Shown here in pieces: positions 12,380 to 21,379 of a stretch of 64,000 bases of DNA. Source of the DNA: a bacterium (GTDB taxonomy: Bacteria; Actinomycetota; Acidimicrobiia; Spongiisociales; ZC4RG35). Numbering within the stretch: position 1 is the stretch's first letter; each line of letters starts with the position of its first letter. The notes under the pieces were generated by a model. The model was given only the letters and a program-made list of their open reading frames with translations. It had not been told where the DNA came from and ran no database searches. A program made the position numbers and the translations under genes. The stretch is from NCBI GenBank assembly GCA_028824015.1, contig JAPPFC010000002.1, positions 1 through 64,000 on the forward strand, in the 5' to 3' direction.

Positions 12380-13906
12380 ATGAGTGTGGAACTCGAGGGT
12401 CCAGGCGTAACGATCTCCGATGTCCTCGCGATCGCTCGCGGGGGGGAGGAGGTGCATCTCAGCGACGCCGCCGTCGAGCGGATGGGCGTAACCCGTCGCA
12501 TCGTCAAACACATGGCGGAGGGCGAACCCGCTTACGGCGTCTCCACGGGCTTCGGGGCCCTGGCTTCGAAGGCGATTCCCCCCGATCGGAGGGCCTCCCT
12601 CCAGCGTTCCATGATCCGCTCCCATGCAGCAGGGATGGGGCCCGCGGTCGAGACCGAGGTGGTGCGGGCCATGATGTTCCTGCGGGCACGGACCCTGGCC
12701 CTGGGCGCCTCGGGCGCCCGGCCGCTGATCGCCGAGACGCTGGCGCGGATGCTCAACGCCGGTGTGGTCCCGGTCGTCCCCGAGCATGGCTCCCTCGGCG
12801 CCAGCGGAGACCTGGCGCCCCTGGCCCACGTGGCGCTGGTATTGATCGGCGAGGGCGAGGTCCTCACCGGCGCGGGTGTGCGGGAAGGCATGACGGCGAT
12901 GGCCGAGGCGGGCATCGAGCCCGTGGAGTTGGTGGAAAAAGAGGGCCTGGCGCTAATCAACGGGACCGACGGCATCCTGGGCATGCTCTGTCTCGCGGTC
13001 CATGACGCCTCCCACCTCCTCACCGTCGCCGACATCGTGGCGAGCCTCAGCGTCGAGGGCCTCCTGGCCACCGACCGGGCATACGCGGCCGACCTCATGG
13101 CGCTCAGGCCGCATTCAGGTCAGGCGTCGAGCGCCGCCAACCTCCGGCGGGTGCTCGGGGGATCCCCGATCGTGGCCAGCCACCGCCATGGCGACGACCG
13201 GGTGCAGGACGCCTACTCGATCCGCTGCACGCCCCAGGTCCACGGCGCGGCGCGCGACACCCTGGAGTTCGTGAGGGGCGTGGCGGGCCGGGAGTTGGCC
13301 GCGGCCATCGACAATCCGATGGTGCTTCCCGACGGCCGGGTCGAGTCGTGCGGCAACTTTCACGGAGCGCCGGTGGCGATGGCGGCCGATTACCTGGCGA
13401 TCGCCATGGCCGAGGTCGGGGCGATCTCCGAGCGGCGTCTCGACCGGTTGCTCGACTTCAATCGCTCCCAGGGCTTGCCTCCCTTCCTGGCGGCCGACCC
13501 CGGAGTCGACAGCGGCCTGATGATCGGCCAGTACACCGCGGCCGCCATGTGCGCGGAGAACCGCCGCCTGGCCGCCCCGGCGGTGGTGGACTCCTACCCC
13601 ACCTCGGCCATGCAGGAGGACCATGTCTCGATGGGCTGGAGCGCGGCCCGCAAACTCCGCCGGGTGATCGAGAACCTGCGTCGCATCCTGGCCATCGAGT
13701 GGGTGACCGCGGCCCGGGCCGTGGACCTGCGCGCCCCCCTTGCGCCGGCGGACGCCACCTCGGCGGCCGTGGGCCTGCTGCGGACCCGTGTTCGAGGACC
13801 GGGTCCCGACCGTCCCCTGGCGCCCGAACTTGCTGCCGCTGAACAACTGCTCGCGGAAGAGGCACTGGTGGCGGCCGTCGAGAAGGTGACGGGCGCTCTC
13901 GAGTGA
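12380..13906 (+). CDS. hutH: Histidine ammonia-lyase HutH
   Basis: The protein has 508 residues and deaminates L-histidine to trans-urocanate, the first step of the pathway completed by the divergent operon. The MIO prosthetic group forms from Ala141-Ser142-Gly143 in GSLGASGDLAPLAH. Further family features are YGVSTGFGALAS near the N-terminus, QDAYSIRCTPQVHGA and QEDHVSMGWSAARK. ATG 12380 fits the family start; in-frame ATG 12326 would add 18 residues without homology. It is transcribed away from hutU across a gap of about 160-290 bases, depending on the true hutU start. Confidence 0.96.
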   Translation: MSVELEGPGVTISDVLAIARGGEEVHLSDAAVERMGVTRRIVKHMAEGEPAYGVSTGFGALASKAIPPDRRASLQRSMIRSHAAGMGPAVETEVVRAMMFLRARTLALGASGARPLIAETLARMLNAGVVPVVPEHGSLGASGDLAPLAHVALVLIGEGEVLTGAGVREGMTAMAEAGIEPVELVEKEGLALINGTDGILGMLCLAVHDASHLLTVADIVASLSVEGLLATDRAYAADLMALRPHSGQASSAANLRRVLGGSPIVASHRHGDDRVQDAYSIRCTPQVHGAARDTLEFVRGVAGRELAAAIDNPMVLPDGRVESCGNFHGAPVAMAADYLAIAMAEVGAISERRLDRLLDFNRSQGLPPFLAADPGVDSGLMIGQYTAAAMCAENRRLAAPAVVDSYPTSAMQEDHVSMGWSAARKLRRVIENLRRILAIEWVTAARAVDLRAPLAPADATSAAVGLLRTRVRGPGPDRPLAPELAAAEQLLAEEALVAAVEKVTGALE

Positions 13907-13960
13907 GGCCGGCCGGACCTGTCCCGGATTACCGGGGAGGTCCCGAAGTCGTGGCCTTCC

Positions 13961-14944
13961 CTAGGCCTCCGAAGTGAGGATCTCCGCCAGACGCTCGGCG
14001 CCGATGCTCCCGCCGCTCAGAATGCAGGCGACCGGGCCATCCCTTTCCTCGGAGAGAGCGGCCGCAACGGACATGGCGCCGGATCCCTCGATGACCAGCT
14101 TGTTCCCCAATGCCAGACGGGCGATGGCGGTGCGGACCTCGGCCTCCGAGACCAGGACCACCCGGTCGACTGAAGAACTCACCAATGGGTACATCTCATC
14201 CACCACCACCGGCACCATAGTGCCGTCGCAGATGGTGTCTCCGGTCTCGACCCATCTCGGTTGTCCGGCGTCCAGGGCCGCCCGCAGCGAAGGGCAGGCC
14301 TTGCTCTGCACTCCAATGATCTCGGTGTCCGGTCGGAGCTCCTTGATCACGCTGCCTATGCCTGACACCAGCCCGCCGCCGCCCACCGGCACGTAGATGG
14401 CCGCCACGTCGGGGAGGTCCTCCAGGATCTCCAGGCCGATCGTTCCGGAGCCCGCCAGCATCGACGGGTCCCCCCAGGGGTTGAGGTAGCTGTACGGCTC
14501 CTTCTCCCATCCCTTGTCGAACACGTAGTCCATCAGCGCCGAGAACGGCACCGGCACCGGCGTGACGCCGTAAGCGCGGACCCCGTCGACCTTCACCTGC
14601 GGGGCGCTGTCGGGCAGGAGGCTCCGGGCCGGGACTCCCAGCAACTGGGCCGCATACCCGAGGGCCTGCGCGGTGTTGCCGGCGCTCTGGGTGGTGACCC
14701 CCCTCTGCAGGTCGGCGTCGGACAGCGATCGCGCCCAGTTGTACACCCCTCGCAGCTTGAACGATCCGACCGGCTGGAGACACTCGGCCTTGAGCCAGAC
14801 CGCTGGGCCGGGTTGCGAAGACTTGTACTCCAGGAGCGGTGTGCGCAAGGCGACCCCGCTGATCCGTTGAGCCGCCTCCTGCACCTCCCGGACCGTAGGA
14901 GGCGGTATGGGAGGGTCTCCGGATCCGGTTCTCATTTGGCTCAT
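13961..14944 (-). CDS. Threonine/serine dehydratase-like PLP enzyme (fold type II)
   Basis: The protein has 327 residues of the tryptophan-synthase-beta/IlvA superfamily. The PLP lysine lies in PVGSFKLRGVYNWA, the substrate loop is SAGNTAQALGYAA, and the phosphate-binding glycine cluster is VPVGGGGLVSGIG. It lacks the C-terminal ACT regulatory domain of biosynthetic IlvA, so it resembles catabolic TdcB-type dehydratases or serine/threonine racemase-like enzymes. It deaminates L-Thr or L-Ser to 2-oxo acid plus ammonia. ATG 14942-14944 has AGGAG eight bases upstream. The neighbouring histidine pathway makes an amino-acid catabolism context plausible. Confidence 0.88.
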   Translation of the reverse strand: MSQMRTGSGDPPIPPPTVREVQEAAQRISGVALRTPLLEYKSSQPGPAVWLKAECLQPVGSFKLRGVYNWARSLSDADLQRGVTTQSAGNTAQALGYAAQLLGVPARSLLPDSAPQVKVDGVRAYGVTPVPVPFSALMDYVFDKGWEKEPYSYLNPWGDPSMLAGSGTIGLEILEDLPDVAAIYVPVGGGGLVSGIGSVIKELRPDTEIIGVQSKACPSLRAALDAGQPRWVETGDTICDGTMVPVVVDEMYPLVSSSVDRVVLVSEAEVRTAIARLALGNKLVIEGSGAMSVAAALSEERDGPVACILSGGSIGAERLAEILTSEA

Positions 14945-15011
14945 GCGGCGAACTCCTTGTCGTCTGTTGGCTGTTTCTACAGAGTAGGCCGGAGGAGTGG
15001 ATGTGAGCGTC

Positions 15012-16373
15012 TCAGAGCTCCAGGAGGGCCTGTTCCACAACCTCCGGCAGGGCGGGGTGGATGTAGTACTGACCGCGGGCCATCTCGTCCACGGTCAGGT
15101 CGAAGTGCATGCCCTGGATGAGCTGCTGGATGAGGGTGGGCGCCTGCGGGCCGATGATGTGGGCGCCGAGCAGGCGGCGGGTCTCGGCATGTGCGATGAC
15201 CTTGGCGACGCTGTCTGTGTCCTCCATCGCCCATCCGTAGGCGGCGGCCGCGTAGGGCTGGACGTGGCTGACGTAGGGGATGTCCTGGCGGCGGCATTCC
15301 TGCTCGGTCAGGCCGACGCTGGCGATCTGGGGATAGCCGAACACCGCGTGAGGGATGAACCGGTGGTCGACTGTGGCCGGGTCGTCCGGGCTGGTGAGAT
15401 TGTGGCGCACCACCCGGGCCTCGTGGTTGGCGACGTGCTTCAACTGGACCGGGTTGGTGATGTCGCCCAGCGCCCACACGCCCTCCACGTTGGTCCGAAG
15501 TTGCTCGTCGGTGACCACGAACCCCCGTTTGTCGACGGCAATCCCTCCCGCCTCCACATCGAGTTGGTCGGTGTTCGGCCTTCGCCCGGTCGCCACCAGC
15601 AACTCGTCGCCCCTCACCTCAGAGGGCTGGCCGTCCGGGCCCTCCAGGCTGATCACCACCTCGCCGTCCTCCCGGCGGGCCCCGAGGAGCCGGGTGTGGG
15701 TGCGCACGTCGAACCGGCGGGAGTAGGCGGCGGTGAACCGGCTGCTGATGTCGTGGTCCTCCCGGCGCAGGAAGGTGTCGCCCCGCAGCAGGAAGGACAC
15801 CTTCGAGCCGAACGCTCCCATTACGCCTCCCAGTTCGGCCGCTATGTAGCCGGCGCCGATGACCAGCAGCCGCTCGGGCAGGTCGTCGAGGCGCATGACC
15901 GTGTCCGAGGTGTGGTAGCCACAGTCCGCCAGGCCGGGCACCGGGGGCACGGTGGGCCGCCCGCCCGCGGCGATCACGATCCGGTCGGCGGTGATCACCT
16001 CGTCGCCGACGGCCACTTGCCTGGGTCCCACGAACCGGCCCGAGCCCGCATAGACGGTGACATTGGGCAGGCCCTCCCGGTAGGAGCGGCCCCCCTCGGC
16101 GATCGGGTCGATCCGTCCGAAAATCCGGTCCCGGATGGCGGGCCAGTCAGCGCCGTCGAAGCGGGTGTGGACCCCCAGCCGCTCGCTGTCCGCCGCAAGC
16201 TCGGCCATCTCGGCGGCGTACACGAACATCTTGGACGGTATGCAGCCGACATTGAGACAGGTGCCGCCGAAGGGACCCCGCTCCACGACCGCGATCTCCC
16301 ACCCGTCGTGCTCGGGTCCGATCACCGAGTTGCCGGATCCGGTGCCGATGATCATCAGGTCGAAGTTGCGCAT
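15012..16373 (-). CDS. mtr: Mycothione reductase
   Basis: The protein has 453 residues, a flavoprotein disulfide reductase that regenerates mycothiol from mycothione with NADPH. FAD-binding GTGSGNSV is at 9-17; the redox pair Cys39/Cys44 is in GGTCLNVGCIPSK. The NAD(P)-binding GAGYIAAELGG and the GVWALGDITNP FAD segment follow. The C-terminal His is in YIHPALPEVVEQAL. The first glycine motif (IIGTGSGN) matches mycothione reductases rather than glutathione or mercuric reductases. Mycothiol is essentially confined to Actinobacteria, so this gene helps place the genome. ATG 16371-16373; the frame upstream is not homologous. Confidence 0.92.
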   Translation of the reverse strand: MRNFDLMIIGTGSGNSVIGPEHDGWEIAVVERGPFGGTCLNVGCIPSKMFVYAAEMAELAADSERLGVHTRFDGADWPAIRDRIFGRIDPIAEGGRSYREGLPNVTVYAGSGRFVGPRQVAVGDEVITADRIVIAAGGRPTVPPVPGLADCGYHTSDTVMRLDDLPERLLVIGAGYIAAELGGVMGAFGSKVSFLLRGDTFLRREDHDISSRFTAAYSRRFDVRTHTRLLGARREDGEVVISLEGPDGQPSEVRGDELLVATGRRPNTDQLDVEAGGIAVDKRGFVVTDEQLRTNVEGVWALGDITNPVQLKHVANHEARVVRHNLTSPDDPATVDHRFIPHAVFGYPQIASVGLTEQECRRQDIPYVSHVQPYAAAAYGWAMEDTDSVAKVIAHAETRRLLGAHIIGPQAPTLIQQLIQGMHFDLTVDEMARGQYYIHPALPEVVEQALLEL

Positions 16374-16581
16374 TCTGTGTCCTATTCCGATGGTTGGGCC
16401 ACGCTGGTAGGCCGGTCCAGGCCGAATTGTAGGTTTGCCGGGGACTGGCCTCGCCAGGCAGGTCCACGACGGGGTGGAAGCTGGGGAGCGGATGCAGGGC
16501 CACGGGTATATTTCGGAGGGCCTTGGGGGAAGGAGGCGGCCGAGATCTCCCCTTCCCTGCAATTGGACAGACGGAGGAGCG

Positions 16582-17334
16582 ATGCCGGGCCGACTCGAGG
16601 ACAAAGTAGCCATTATCACCGGCGGGGCCACCGGAATGGGCCGTGCTGCTTCGGTGCTCTTCGCACAGGAGGGCGCCAGGGTGACCGTGGCGGATCGCAA
16701 CGTCCCGGATGGCCGCACGACGGTAGGTATGGTGGGGGACGTCGGCGGTGAGGGCCTGTTCATCGAAACGGATGTCTCTAAGGCGAACCAGGTCAGCAAA
16801 ATGGTGGAGCAGACGGTCCGATACTTCGGGTCGCTGGACGTGCTGGTCAACAACGCCGGCGTCGCCATCCGGACGCCGCCGCTGGCGGAGGTCCCGGAAT
16901 TGCTGTGGGACCTGACCCTCGACACCAATCTCCGGGGAGTGTTTCTCTGCACCAAGTACGCCGTCCCTCACATGATCGGCCGCGGGAGCGCCATCGTCAA
17001 CGTCTCCTCGGGCGCAGGGATGAATCCCACTCCCCAATCCGTCCCCTACGGCGTCAGCAAGGCTGGAGTCATCCAACTCACTCTCACCACCAGCGCTCAG
17101 TATGCCCACGAGGGGATACGCTGCAACGTAATCGTGCCGGGGTCGGTAGATACTCCCCAGGCAAGAGGCAGCAGCGGTAGCACCGAGGAGTTCGAACGCA
17201 ATGCCTCACGCATCGCCATGGGGCGGGCTGGCACCCCCCGGGAAATTGCGAATCTCATGCTGTTCCTGGCCTCGGACGAGTCCTCCTACATCACGGGGGC
17301 CGCAGTGAAGATCGACGGCGGGGGCCTGGTGTAG
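16582..17334 (+). CDS. Short-chain dehydrogenase/reductase (SDR)
   Basis: The protein has 250 residues of the classical SDR family. The nucleotide-binding motif TGGATGMG is at 13-20, NNAGVA is at 90-95, and the catalytic Ser142/143, Tyr156 and Lys160 lie in VSSGAGMNPTPQ and PYGVSKAG. The C-terminus SSYITGAAVKIDGGGLV is typical. It oxidises or reduces an unknown alcohol/ketone with NAD(P)(H). GGAGGAG ends two bases before the ATG, a strong initiation site. It is transcribed alone; a strong hairpin follows, shared with the convergent MMPL gene. Confidence 0.92.
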   Translation: MPGRLEDKVAIITGGATGMGRAASVLFAQEGARVTVADRNVPDGRTTVGMVGDVGGEGLFIETDVSKANQVSKMVEQTVRYFGSLDVLVNNAGVAIRTPPLAEVPELLWDLTLDTNLRGVFLCTKYAVPHMIGRGSAIVNVSSGAGMNPTPQSVPYGVSKAGVIQLTLTTSAQYAHEGIRCNVIVPGSVDTPQARGSSGSTEEFERNASRIAMGRAGTPREIANLMLFLASDESSYITGAAVKIDGGGLV

Positions 17335-17424
17335 GACGGCGGGGGAGAAACCACCATGGCCCGACGGGCTCTCGGCGAGATCATCAACCAAGCCGTGGCC
17401 GACTAGGGGTTCCGTTCGGGACCC

Positions 17425-17450
17425 CCCCCGGTCGGCTCCCTGACCGGGGG
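17425..17450. terminator. Strong GC hairpin between convergent genes
   Basis: CCCCCGGTC (17425-17433) pairs perfectly with GACCGGGGG (17442-17450) around the loop GGCTCCCT. It lies between the SDR stop (17334) and the MMPL stop (17453), so it can end transcription from both sides. There is no U tract. Confidence 0.6.
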
Positions 17451-17452
17451 AT

Positions 17453-19732
17453 CTATCTCTGTCCCCTGAGTCCTGGGGCCGGGGCGTGTTCATCCGCGTC
17501 CTGGCCTCGGAGACCGGCGGGAGCGTTACGGGAGGGCCACCAGTTCCAACGGCCCAGCAGGGCGACCAGCGCCGGCACTATCAAGGTGCGGGTTATGAAC
17601 GTGTCGATCAGCACTCCCACCGCAACCGCGAATCCGAGCTGCAACAGGTCCTGGAGCGGCAGGGTCATGAGTGCGGAGAACGTGCCGGCCAGGATGATCC
17701 CCGCCGAGGTGATGACCGGGCCGGTGCGGGCCAGTGCGTAGCGGGTGGCCTCTTTGAGCGGGGACCGGCGCGCCTCCTCGCGGATGCGCGACATCAGGTA
17801 GATGTTGTAGTCGACACTCAGTGCGTTCAGGAACACGAAGAGGAAGAACGGGACCGCATACCCGATGCCGGCATGACCGAATACCAGGATGAACACCGCC
17901 ACCGCCAGACCGAGGGTCGCAAAGTAGGTGAAGGCGATCGTGGCCATGAGGTAGAGGGGGGCGATCAGGGAGCGCAGCAGCAGCGCCAATATCAGGCCGA
18001 TGGCCAGGAGGATCAGGGGGAGCACCACCATCGAGTCGCGGTCTGCCGCGGTGCGGGTGTCGTAGGCCTCCGCCGTGTCCCCTCCGATCAGCAGGCTACC
18101 GGGGGACAGGCCCAGCGACGCCCCCGTCTGGCGGGCAAGGCTGCGCAGGCCGGGCACTGCGTCGAGGGCTTCTGGGGAGAAGGGACTCGCCTCCAGCACC
18201 AGGTCGATGCGGCCGGCGCTCCCGTCGGGGGACACGAACCGCTGCGCGATGGACTCCGGCAGCACCGAGGCGGGAGGCCCGTCGGTGCCGAGGGGCCTGC
18301 TGGGGCCGGAGGCGTCAGCAACGGCCGGGTGCCCGGCGAGTTCCACTGTGAGAGCGTCGAGTTGCTGGAGGGAGGCCGGATCGAGCGCGTTGGCTCCCGG
18401 GGGCAGGGACACGTAGAGCCGGGTGGGGGAGAGTTCACCCGCCGGAAACCCGCTCCGCAACAACTCGAAGCTGCGCACCGACTCGGCACTCTCCGGCAGG
18501 CTCTCGAGCTGGTCGTAGTTGGCCCGGAAAGGGAGAAGGCCTGCCAGCAGCACGCCGAGGCCCAACACCGTGACGGCGAGGGACAGGCCTGGCCGCCGCA
18601 GGACCACCGCCCCCACCCTTCCGTACATGCTGCGCCGCCAGTCGAGTTGTCTTCCGGTCTCGGCGTCCAGGCGGGGCTGCACCGGCCAGAAGGCGCGCCT
18701 GCCGAAGATGGTCAGCAATGCAGGGATGAGGGTCAGGGCGGCCAGCATCATCAGGGCCACTGCGATGGCGATCACCGGGCCGAGCGCTTGGTAGGAACGC
18801 AGGCTGGCCAGCCCGAGAGCGGCGCAGGCCACCAGAATCGTGGCGCCCGCCGAGGCCACCGCTCCGCCGACGCCCCGCATCGTGCGTCTCATGGCCTCGT
18901 GGCGGTCGCTGTGCCTGGTCAGTTCCTCCCGAAAGCGCGCCGAGACAAACAGCACGTAGTCGGTTCCGGTGCCGAACAGCACGACGGTCATGATCCCGGT
19001 GGTCTGCCCGGAGACCGGGAGATCGAGATTGAGGGCGAACCAGGCGGCGATGGCTCCGGCGACCTGAAAGACCAGGCCCACGCCGAGGAGCGGGATCGCC
19101 GCCATGATGGGGGAGCGGTAGATGATGATCAGCAGCACCAGGACGAGGAGGACCGTCACCAAGAGCAGCAGTGCGTCGATGTCGGCGAACACCCCGACCA
19201 GGTCCACCACCAGCCCGCCGGGTCCTCCCACGGCGATCTCCACGCCGGCCGGACCCAGGGAGGCCGAGCGGTCGCGGATGCTTTTCACCGTGTCGGTGAA
19301 CGGATCTTCGGCAGGCTCGCCCAACACCTCCGCAAAGACATACATGGTGGTGCCGTCCGGAGAAACCAGGCCGGACCGTTGCCCCATGGCCGGGTCGGGA
19401 CTCAAAACCCGGCCCACGTTGCCGGGTGCGTCGGGACCGGACAACCAGTCGGCGATCCGCGCCGCAGCCTCGTAGGAGGCGGGGCCGAGGCCGGCCGGGT
19501 CACGCAAAACGATCAAAACGGGCGTGCCGGCCGACGGGAAACGTTCCTGCGCGAACTCGAATGCCCGGGTTGCCTCGGCGTCGCCGGGTAGGAACAGGGC
19601 CTGCTCGTTCTCGGTGGCCTCGTTCAACATGGGGAGTTGTGAGATCAATAGACCAGCGGCGAAGAGCCAGGCGATGAGGGTTACCCACTTACCGCGGGGA
19701 CTGGATGCAAAGTCGGTCAGACGGCCGAGCAT
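17453..19732 (-). CDS. MMPL/RND-family membrane transporter
   Basis: The protein has 759 residues with the two-fold MMPL layout. TM1 is near the N-terminus (residues 16-35), then comes a large extracytoplasmic domain to about 185, then five hydrophobic segments. A second extracytoplasmic domain (about 390-545) and five more segments complete it. Conserved transmembrane stretches include FGTGTDYVLFVSARFREEL and its second-half counterpart NALSVDYNIYLMSRIREEA; the acidic residues in these are the expected proton-relay positions. Members export lipids or hydrophobic compounds across the actinobacterial envelope using the proton gradient. No regulator or substrate-synthesis gene adjoins it, so the cargo is unknown. 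Confidence 0.92.
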   Translation of the reverse strand: MLGRLTDFASSPRGKWVTLIAWLFAAGLLISQLPMLNEATENEQALFLPGDAEATRAFEFAQERFPSAGTPVLIVLRDPAGLGPASYEAAARIADWLSGPDAPGNVGRVLSPDPAMGQRSGLVSPDGTTMYVFAEVLGEPAEDPFTDTVKSIRDRSASLGPAGVEIAVGGPGGLVVDLVGVFADIDALLLLVTVLLVLVLLIIIYRSPIMAAIPLLGVGLVFQVAGAIAAWFALNLDLPVSGQTTGIMTVVLFGTGTDYVLFVSARFREELTRHSDRHEAMRRTMRGVGGAVASAGATILVACAALGLASLRSYQALGPVIAIAVALMMLAALTLIPALLTIFGRRAFWPVQPRLDAETGRQLDWRRSMYGRVGAVVLRRPGLSLAVTVLGLGVLLAGLLPFRANYDQLESLPESAESVRSFELLRSGFPAGELSPTRLYVSLPPGANALDPASLQQLDALTVELAGHPAVADASGPSRPLGTDGPPASVLPESIAQRFVSPDGSAGRIDLVLEASPFSPEALDAVPGLRSLARQTGASLGLSPGSLLIGGDTAEAYDTRTAADRDSMVVLPLILLAIGLILALLLRSLIAPLYLMATIAFTYFATLGLAVAVFILVFGHAGIGYAVPFFLFVFLNALSVDYNIYLMSRIREEARRSPLKEATRYALARTGPVITSAGIILAGTFSALMTLPLQDLLQLGFAVAVGVLIDTFITRTLIVPALVALLGRWNWWPSRNAPAGLRGQDADEHAPAPGLRGQR

Positions 19733-19997
19733 CGTCCACTTCCGTTCCGGGCGATGAAGCCGACGGCTGAATCACGCCGTCTATGCAACGTCAGCGGCTT
19801 CAAGAGTCGGCGGTCTTACCAAGGGAACCGTCCATCGGAGACACCTGCTATGCCTGTCCACCGGGGGTGGCTAATGACAGTCCTGTAGAGGCATCGAATA
19901 TCCCAAGATCGTACCGGGATCGGGAACCAAGTCGCCGACGGTTACCGACTGAGGCCCAACCTGAGGAGGTCCTGACGCCCGAGCGTCGCCTCCCATT
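19733..19997. other. Non-coding interval upstream of the GntR gene
   Basis: About 265 bases between the divergent MMPL and GntR genes. There is no convincing gene; short frames here lack any start site or protein-like pattern. An imperfect GC-rich repeat (AAGCCG...CGGCTT) lies near 19755-19803. The promoter/operator of the GntR gene begins at 19998. Confidence 0.5.
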
Positions 19998-20033
19998 TGT
20001 ATAACTGGATTAGTTCTAGTTATAATAGAACTA
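19998..20033 (+). promoter_or_regulatory. Leaderless promoter with overlapping inverted-repeat operator
   Basis: TTGTAT (19998-20003) and TATAAT (20021-20026) are separated by exactly 17 bases. Transcription would then begin at about 20033, the A of the regulator's ATG, so the mRNA would be leaderless. Overlapping the -10 box is a perfect 8-bp inverted repeat, TAGTTCTA (20011-20018) and TAGAACTA (20026-20033), spaced by 7 bases. This is a natural operator for autorepression by the GntR protein encoded immediately downstream. Confidence 0.72.
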
Positions 20034-20380
20034 TGCTCTGGAAGATCGATACACAGTCTTCGCAGCCCCTTCATGAGCAACTGGCCGGCCAGGTGAGGCG
20101 GGCCATAGCAACCCGGGCATTGGTGGAAGGCGAGAAGTTGCCTCCGGCGCGGGAAGTGGCCAGGGGGCTGGGAGTGAACATGCACACGGTCCTGCGGGCG
20201 TTCCAGACCCTGCGGGACGAGGGCTTGCTGGAGGTCCGCAGAGGCCGAGGCACCTCCGTGGCTCCCGACGCGCAGCCGGTGACCCGCCATGTCGAACTCG
20301 CCCGCAGTCTGGTGAGCGAAGCCCGGCGAGCCGGGCTCGAAGATCGTGAAATCCTGCAACTAGTGGAGGTGCAATTGTGA
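20033..20380 (+). CDS. GntR-family regulator, YtrA-type (short)
   Basis: The protein has 115 residues. The winged helix covers about 8-75 (PLHEQLAGQVRRAIATRAL, LPPAREVARGLGVNMHTV, DEGLLEVRRGRGTSV). Only about 35 helical residues follow, so there is no ligand-binding UTRA/FCD domain; this is the YtrA subclass. It probably represses its own operon through the inverted repeat over its -10 box. The start codon coincides with the predicted transcription start and there is no SD site. The stop overlaps the next gene (GTGA), coupling it to the DUF1648-type membrane protein, a common YtrA partner. Confidence 0.9.
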   Translation: MLWKIDTQSSQPLHEQLAGQVRRAIATRALVEGEKLPPAREVARGLGVNMHTVLRAFQTLRDEGLLEVRRGRGTSVAPDAQPVTRHVELARSLVSEARRAGLEDREILQLVEVQL

Positions 20381-21372
20381 AAGAGAAAACAAGCCGCTCA
20401 GTGCTTGGCATCGTCATCCCGGTGGCGGTGGCTGCCATCGGCCTGGTTCCCTATCGGGCCTACCGATCCGATCTGCCCGACCGGATAGCCAGTCACTTCG
20501 GCGTCTCCGGGAGAGCGGATGGTTCGATGACGCCCGAGGTGTTCCTGGTCATCGTCGGTGCGTTGATGGCGATCGGTCTGGGAGCCTGCGTGACCATGGG
20601 CGTGACCCGGCGGAGGTTCCAACCCATGGTTGCGCCGAGCGTATCGGCGGTGGGGGCCTTCTTCGGGTCCGTCTCGGCGGGGATCCTCGCCATCACCGCC
20701 ATCAGTCAACGTGGGTTGGAACAATGGCAGGACGCCACGCTCTCCCCGTGGGCCGTGATTGCCTTGATCATCGGCAGCGTGGCGTTGGCCGGTCTGGCGG
20801 CGTGGATAGCATCCTCGCTTCCACACCAGCGGCAGGCAGGCACGGACGCCGCGCCTCCGGCGATAGCTCTCTCACCCGGAGAGCGGGTGTTCTGGAGCGC
20901 CACCCTGTCCGCCAGGTGGCCATTGGTGTTGGGCCTGGCCATCCTGCTGGTCGGTCTGGCTCTGCTGCTGATCACGGAGTTGTGGATCGGGTTGGTCATG
21001 CTGGGCATCTCGATCCTCATGACCTTCTTCGGGCGGATACGGGTCACGGCCGACCGGTCGGGGCTTTCCGTGCGGTACGGGGTCCTTGGTTGGCCTCGCA
21101 GATCGATACCCATCCGGCGCATCGCCGCGGCTCGGGCCGTGGACATCCGGCCGACCGAATGGGGCGGATGGGGATACCGCGGCAGCCTGGCCATCATGAG
21201 GCGGGCCGCCGTGGTTCTCCGAGCGGGTCCCGGGATTCGCCTGGATCTGCGGGATGGCAAGGTGTTCGCGGTGACCATCGATGATCCGGAGGATCCGGTC
21301 CGCCTGCTGAATGCCGAAATCTCGCGCCATGCCGCCCCAAACCCGGCTTCCGGAAGGGAGTCAATATTCTGA
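20377..21372 (+). CDS. DUF1648-type integral membrane protein
   Basis: The protein has 331 residues with about six hydrophobic segments. Near the N-terminus is DLPDRIASHFGVSGRADG, the DUF1648 signature (P-x-R/H-x-x-x-H-F-x-x-x-G-x-x-D-G). A C-terminal PH-like portion contains VTADRSGLSVRYGVLGW. The GTG start overlaps the GntR stop. DUF1648 proteins are often encoded with YtrA-type GntR regulators, as here, and are linked to envelope stress or peptide antibiotics in some Gram-positives (family knowledge). The specific function is unknown. Confidence 0.85.
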   Translation: MKEKTSRSVLGIVIPVAVAAIGLVPYRAYRSDLPDRIASHFGVSGRADGSMTPEVFLVIVGALMAIGLGACVTMGVTRRRFQPMVAPSVSAVGAFFGSVSAGILAITAISQRGLEQWQDATLSPWAVIALIIGSVALAGLAAWIASSLPHQRQAGTDAAPPAIALSPGERVFWSATLSARWPLVLGLAILLVGLALLLITELWIGLVMLGISILMTFFGRIRVTADRSGLSVRYGVLGWPRRSIPIRRIAAARAVDIRPTEWGGWGYRGSLAIMRRAAVVLRAGPGIRLDLRDGKVFAVTIDDPEDPVRLLNAEISRHAAPNPASGRESIF

Positions 21373-21379
21373 GTAGATC

